This document shows, in pieces, positions 31,051 through 34,137 of a stretch of 34,137 bases of DNA (positions within the stretch are counted from its first letter, which is position 1; every line of letters starts with the position of its first letter). Source of the stretch: Holophagales bacterium UBA2201 (GTDB taxonomy: Bacteria; Acidobacteriota; Thermoanaerobaculia; UBA2201). Where the stretch lies: positions 24,212 through 58,348 of the forward strand of contig DCUZ01000118.1 in assembly GCA_002327305.1 (NCBI GenBank), read 5' to 3'. The translations under genes and the position numbers were made by a program. The notes below the pieces were generated by a model, which saw nothing but the letters and a program-made list of their open reading frames with translations, did no database searches and was not told the origin of the DNA.

Positions 31051-31078
31051 AAAGTCGGGGGCCCCTGGGGGGCCCCCG
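31051..31078 (-). terminator. Intrinsic terminator of the FN3-repeat protein gene
   Basis: A 10-bp perfect stem CGGGGGCCCC/GGGGCCCCCG with a 3-nt loop (31056-31078), followed on the minus strand by ACTTTTT. It lies 30 nt after the stop codon at 31108. Confidence 0.75.
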
Positions 31079-31107
31079 GCGGATCGGACGCGATGCAGCC
31101 CCACTCC

Positions 31108-34100
31108 CTATGGGCAGGAACCCGAGGGGTTCAGGACCCGGGCCGTCGGGCCCGAGGCGTAGCCCGCCGCCCCCTCCCCCGCCCCGTTGTACGCCGTGAT
31201 GAGGTACCAATACAGACGCCCGGGCTCGGGCGGCGTATGGGAGGAAATGTCCCACACCGTGGCCGCCCCGACGTCGGCTTGGCAGGAATCCCCGGCGCCG
31301 TCGAGAAGGAGATCCGGAAGTTCTTCAAGGATGCCCCGGTAGACCCGGTACCCGTCGGCGCCGTCCACCGCCGCCCAGGCAAGGGTGTCCTTGTCGGCGA
31401 ACTTAGGGGTGGTGGGATCCACCTCCTCCGGCGGCGCCCCGCCGCAGTTGGTGGTGTCGCATTCGCTCAGCGTGACCGTCATCCCCTCCCCCCCGGGCGT
31501 CGTCAGCGTCGCCGTCCCGCCCGCGCTCTCCGTGATGCGCACCCGGTAGGTCCCCGCCCCCGTGTAGTAGGCAAGAACATTGTACGGATTGGCGTCCGCC
31601 GCCCCGTACCCCTTCAGCACCGTGGCCGTGGCGGAGGGGTCAATCAATTCCACCTGCACATTATTGGTCCAGTCGCCGCTCCCCGCTCCCGTCCCCTCGA
31701 TGCGGACATAGTCCACGTGGCTGTACTTCCCCGCCGCGTTGGAACTGTGCCGGAACCGCACCTTGAACCCCGCCTTCCCCTCCGCCCCCGCCGGCAGGAC
31801 CACCTGCTGGTCGCACACCCAGGTCTCCGTCTGGGCGCTGGTCCAGGCCGCGTTGGTCCAGGTGGTGCCGTCGTACCAGTCGAGGGTCAGCGTCCCGTAC
31901 TGCGGCGGCCCGCCCGGCACCTTGGTGTGCCGGTAGGCGAACCGCACCGTGATGCCGGTGTACCCCACCGTGCTCACGGCATTGGCCAACTCCAGAGACC
32001 CGGTGGTGGCACCGGACCGGGCGTGGGCGTCTGAATAGGTGCAGTGGGCCTCGGACTGGCTGTCAAAGCTCGTCCGCGTCCAGCTCGCGCTGTCCCCGGG
32101 CGTGTCATCGGGTCCGAACAGCGTCGTCGTCCCGCCCCCCGCCGTGTGGCTGTAGTCGTAGGCCAGGACCGCGGCCTCGGGAGAGGCCAGGGTGAAGGCC
32201 GGGGAGAGGTTGGAGGTCGCTGCCCCGCCCAACGCCGTCAAGGGCGTCGTCGCCAGAAGGGCGTTCTCGGAAATGACCGCTCCCACCTGCACCGTCAAGG
32301 CAGGTTGTCCGGACGCGTAGGTGTACCCGGTGGACCGGATGTTGACGACGTCGAAAACGAGGTCCTTCGGGCACACCACACCGGTGGGCACCTCGAACTG
32401 GTAGTAGGGCGACGCCGTCAGCGCCGTCCCCCCCGCCGCGATGTCGCCGTACTGCCCGCTGTTGCCCGAAATGACGGCAATCACCTGCGACCCCGCGTTG
32501 ATCGCCAGGTCCGCCTGGACCGTCGCCGCGCCCAGGTTGCCGGTGTTGGCCAGGCGCACCCGCACCGTCCACTGCTCGCCGGGTTCAATATAGCCGTCCC
32601 CGTCGCCGCACACCTCCGCCAGCGTCGTCAGCGGGTCGAAAGCGCCGTCAACCTGGACATTGGGGGCGCAGGCGGTGATGGTCACGGTGTGCCCCGCGCT
32701 CGTCCCGGTGCACCCGGAGGCGTTGGTGTAGCTCACCGTGTACGTCCCCGTCGCGCCCGCCACGTAGGTGCTCGCGGTGGCTCCGCCGATCGGAGAACCG
32801 CCGATATACCATTGATAGGAGCTCATCCCCGCTTCCGTGGCCAGCGTCACGGTGGCGTCGGGGCAGGCGTTGGCGTTCGGCCCCGCGATCGTGGGCGTCG
32901 TGGAATTGTTCACATCGCTGAAATTCTGCGATCCGCTGTCGGTCGTCCCGCAGGCATTCACCGCCCGGACGACATAGCCGTGCGAGGCGGTGTCACCCGG
33001 ATTGTAGAGCGCGTTGGAAATGTACCCCGACACCGCCAGTGCCCCGTCCCGGTACAGGTCGTGGCTCGTCGCCCCGCTCCCGCCCGTGTAGGCGACCCGG
33101 ATACCGCTTTGGGCGCAGGCCGATTCATCGGTGATCCCGGTGATCGAAGGCGCTCCCGGCACCGTCAGCCGGGCCGCGTTGGCGCAATTGGAATCGCCGC
33201 TGGTGCCGCATTCGTTGACGGCCCTCACCTCGTAGTAGTAGGTCGTTCCCGCCACTGCCGAGGCATCGCTGTAGGCATTGACGCCCGATGTCCCGATATT
33301 GGTCATGCCGGTGTTGCAGTTGGAGTTGGTGGTGCGCCAGATCTCATAACTCGTGGCTCCCGCCGAGGCGGTCCAGGCCAGGTCCACCGCCGCGCAGGTT
33401 CCCGTGGCCGTCAGCCCCGTCGGGGCCGCCGGCACCGATGTCGTGGTCACGGCCGCGCAGGCCCCGCCGGCCGAACTGCCGCAGGTGTTCTTCGCCACGA
33501 GGTAATAGCCGTAGGTGGCGCTGGCCGTCAGCCCCGAATCGTCGTAGGTCGTACCGGCCAAATTCGACGCGATCACGCTTCCCGCCCCGCACCCCCCCGA
33601 GCGGCGGTACAGGTCGTAGGCCGTCGCCCCCGACACCGCCGTCCAGTTCACCGTCAGGGTGGTGCAGGATACGTTCGTGTATGTGGGGGCCGCCGGCGCA
33701 GCGGGCACCGCCAAGCGCACGCCCGCGTCGCAGGTGGAATTGCCGCTCGTCCCGCAGGCGTTCACCGCCACCACCCAGTATTGGTAGGTGGTCCCCGCCA
33801 CCGCGCTCGTGTCGGTGTAGGGGCTGGTCACGCCCGTGAAGGTGGCCACCACCGTCCCGCACGTGGTGCCCCGCAGGACGTTGTAGCTGGTGGCTCCGGT
33901 GACCGCGGTCCACGTCACCTGGACATCCGTGCAGCGGTTGTCCGTCGCCGCCACCCCCGTCGGGGCGGCCGGCGCCGCCAGACGCACGCCCGCGTCGCAG
34001 GCGGAATTGGCGCTCGTGCCGCAGGCGTTCACCGCCACCACCCAGTATTGGTAGGTGGTCCCCGCCACCGCGCTCGTGTCGGTGTAGGGGCTGGTCACGC

Positions 34101-34137
34101 CCGTGAAGGTGTTCACCACCGTCCCGCACGTGGTGCC
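31108..34137 (-). CDS. Large secreted FN3-repeat protein (5' partial)
   Basis: 1009 codons are visible and the frame is open to the right window edge, so the N-terminus and any signal peptide lie outside. From the edge inward there are five fibronectin-III-like units (one cut by the edge) with a repeated pattern TSYNVLR...AGTTYQYWVVAVNACGTSGNS. Next come an Ig/PKD-like unit (about 32,900-32,670, SSYQWYIGGSPIGGATAS), a domain beginning VCGDGDGYIEPGEQW, a jelly-roll-like domain (about 32,110-31,680, VRFAYRHTKVPGG ... YSHVDYVRIEG), a pre-peptidase-C-like sandwich (GYGAADANPYNVLAYY) and a final FN3-like unit ending at the stop. Cys residues in conserved pairs fit an extracellular protein with disulfides. 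Adhesion or enzyme anchoring is inferred; no catalytic domain is visible in this part. Confidence 0.85.
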   Translation of the reverse strand, partial: GTTCGTVVNTFTGVTSPYTDTSAVAGTTYQYWVVAVNACGTSANSACDAGVRLAAPAAPTGVAATDNRCTDVQVTWTAVTGATSYNVLRGTTCGTVVATFTGVTSPYTDTSAVAGTTYQYWVVAVNACGTSGNSTCDAGVRLAVPAAPAAPTYTNVSCTTLTVNWTAVSGATAYDLYRRSGGCGAGSVIASNLAGTTYDDSGLTASATYGYYLVAKNTCGSSAGGACAAVTTTSVPAAPTGLTATGTCAAVDLAWTASAGATSYEIWRTTNSNCNTGMTNIGTSGVNAYSDASAVAGTTYYYEVRAVNECGTSGDSNCANAARLTVPGAPSITGITDESACAQSGIRVAYTGGSGATSHDLYRDGALAVSGYISNALYNPGDTASHGYVVRAVNACGTTDSGSQNFSDVNNSTTPTIAGPNANACPDATVTLATEAGMSSYQWYIGGSPIGGATASTYVAGATGTYTVSYTNASGCTGTSAGHTVTITACAPNVQVDGAFDPLTTLAEVCGDGDGYIEPGEQWTVRVRLANTGNLGAATVQADLAINAGSQVIAVISGNSGQYGDIAAGGTALTASPYYQFEVPTGVVCPKDLVFDVVNIRSTGYTYASGQPALTVQVGAVISENALLATTPLTALGGAATSNLSPAFTLASPEAAVLAYDYSHTAGGGTTTLFGPDDTPGDSASWTRTSFDSQSEAHCTYSDAHARSGATTGSLELANAVSTVGYTGITVRFAYRHTKVPGGPPQYGTLTLDWYDGTTWTNAAWTSAQTETWVCDQQVVLPAGAEGKAGFKVRFRHSSNAAGKYSHVDYVRIEGTGAGSGDWTNNVQVELIDPSATATVLKGYGAADANPYNVLAYYTGAGTYRVRITESAGGTATLTTPGGEGMTVTLSECDTTNCGGAPPEEVDPTTPKFADKDTLAWAAVDGADGYRVYRGILEELPDLLLDGAGDSCQADVGAATVWDISSHTPPEPGRLYWYLITAYNGAGEGAAGYASGPTARVLNPSGSCP
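33752..34137 (-). repeat. Near-identical 267-bp FN3-coding direct repeats
   Basis: The segment 33752-33844 recurs at 34019-34111 without a single difference (93 nt). After a two-base change the identity continues to the window edge. The offset is 267 nt, or 89 codons, one FN3 unit. The other FN3 units in the gene are much more diverged. Confidence 0.85.

Noticed and set aside
1..34137. tRNA, rRNA, riboswitch, IS or transposase genes
   Set aside because: Looked for but nothing convincing was seen on either strand; without a covariance-model scan small RNAs cannot be excluded.

Overview
This is a 34 kb window of high-GC DNA from a free-living, Gram-negative-type bacterium. It carries a TonB-C-like domain protein, large secreted multidomain beta-rich proteins, class III nucleotidyl-cyclase/AAA/TPR and Ser/Thr-kinase/AAA/TPR signalling proteins, and an HD-GYP c-di-GMP module. 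The combination (kelch + C25 peptidase, BACON-like adhesin pair, giant AAA-TPR signalling proteins) is reminiscent of Acidobacteriota such as the Holophagae/Thermoanaerobaculia. That placement is an inference: no rRNA or other marker gene lies in the window.

Layout. 1-3370: end of an SH3/TonB-C protein, a small membrane protein on the minus strand, an ALDH7-family aldehyde dehydrogenase and NadC. 3371-12419: a promoter region with a perfect CRP-type palindrome, then a 2936-aa secreted protein with 14 kelch repeats, three P-domains and a gingipain-type (C25) peptidase domain. 12420-17002: a repeat-rich region. A four-helix-bundle (23S-IVS/S23 type) gene is bracketed by inverted heptamer arrays, and next to it is a 1293-aa cyclase-AAA-TPR gene that carries several different heptamer arrays inside its reading frame. 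17003-22420: a second copy of the CRP-type palindrome, then a tandem pair of paralogous secreted BACON-like proteins. 22480-25923: a Ser/Thr kinase-AAA-TPR protein (minus), divergent from a membrane hybrid histidine kinase plus RpfG-like HD-GYP operon (26054-28983). 29007-30856: a small zinc-ribbon/coiled-coil protein, type I asparaginase and pterin-4a-carbinolamine dehydratase. 30900-34137: two intrinsic terminators and the 3' part of a large secreted FN3-repeat protein (minus).

Two layers of structure are not explained by gene content. The first is a set of short tandem arrays with strict 7-nt period (at least seven unrelated unit sequences, 4 to 16 copies each) around and inside the cyclase gene, plus one 8-nt array further on. 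The second is a start-site dichotomy. Five cytoplasmic or membrane genes have a TATAAT/TAGAAT box only 6-8 nt before the start codon and no Shine-Dalgarno, so they look leaderless. The secreted-protein genes and several others have leaders with strong AGGAGG sites, and the two secreted-protein promoters share an identical TGTGA-N6-TCACA operator.
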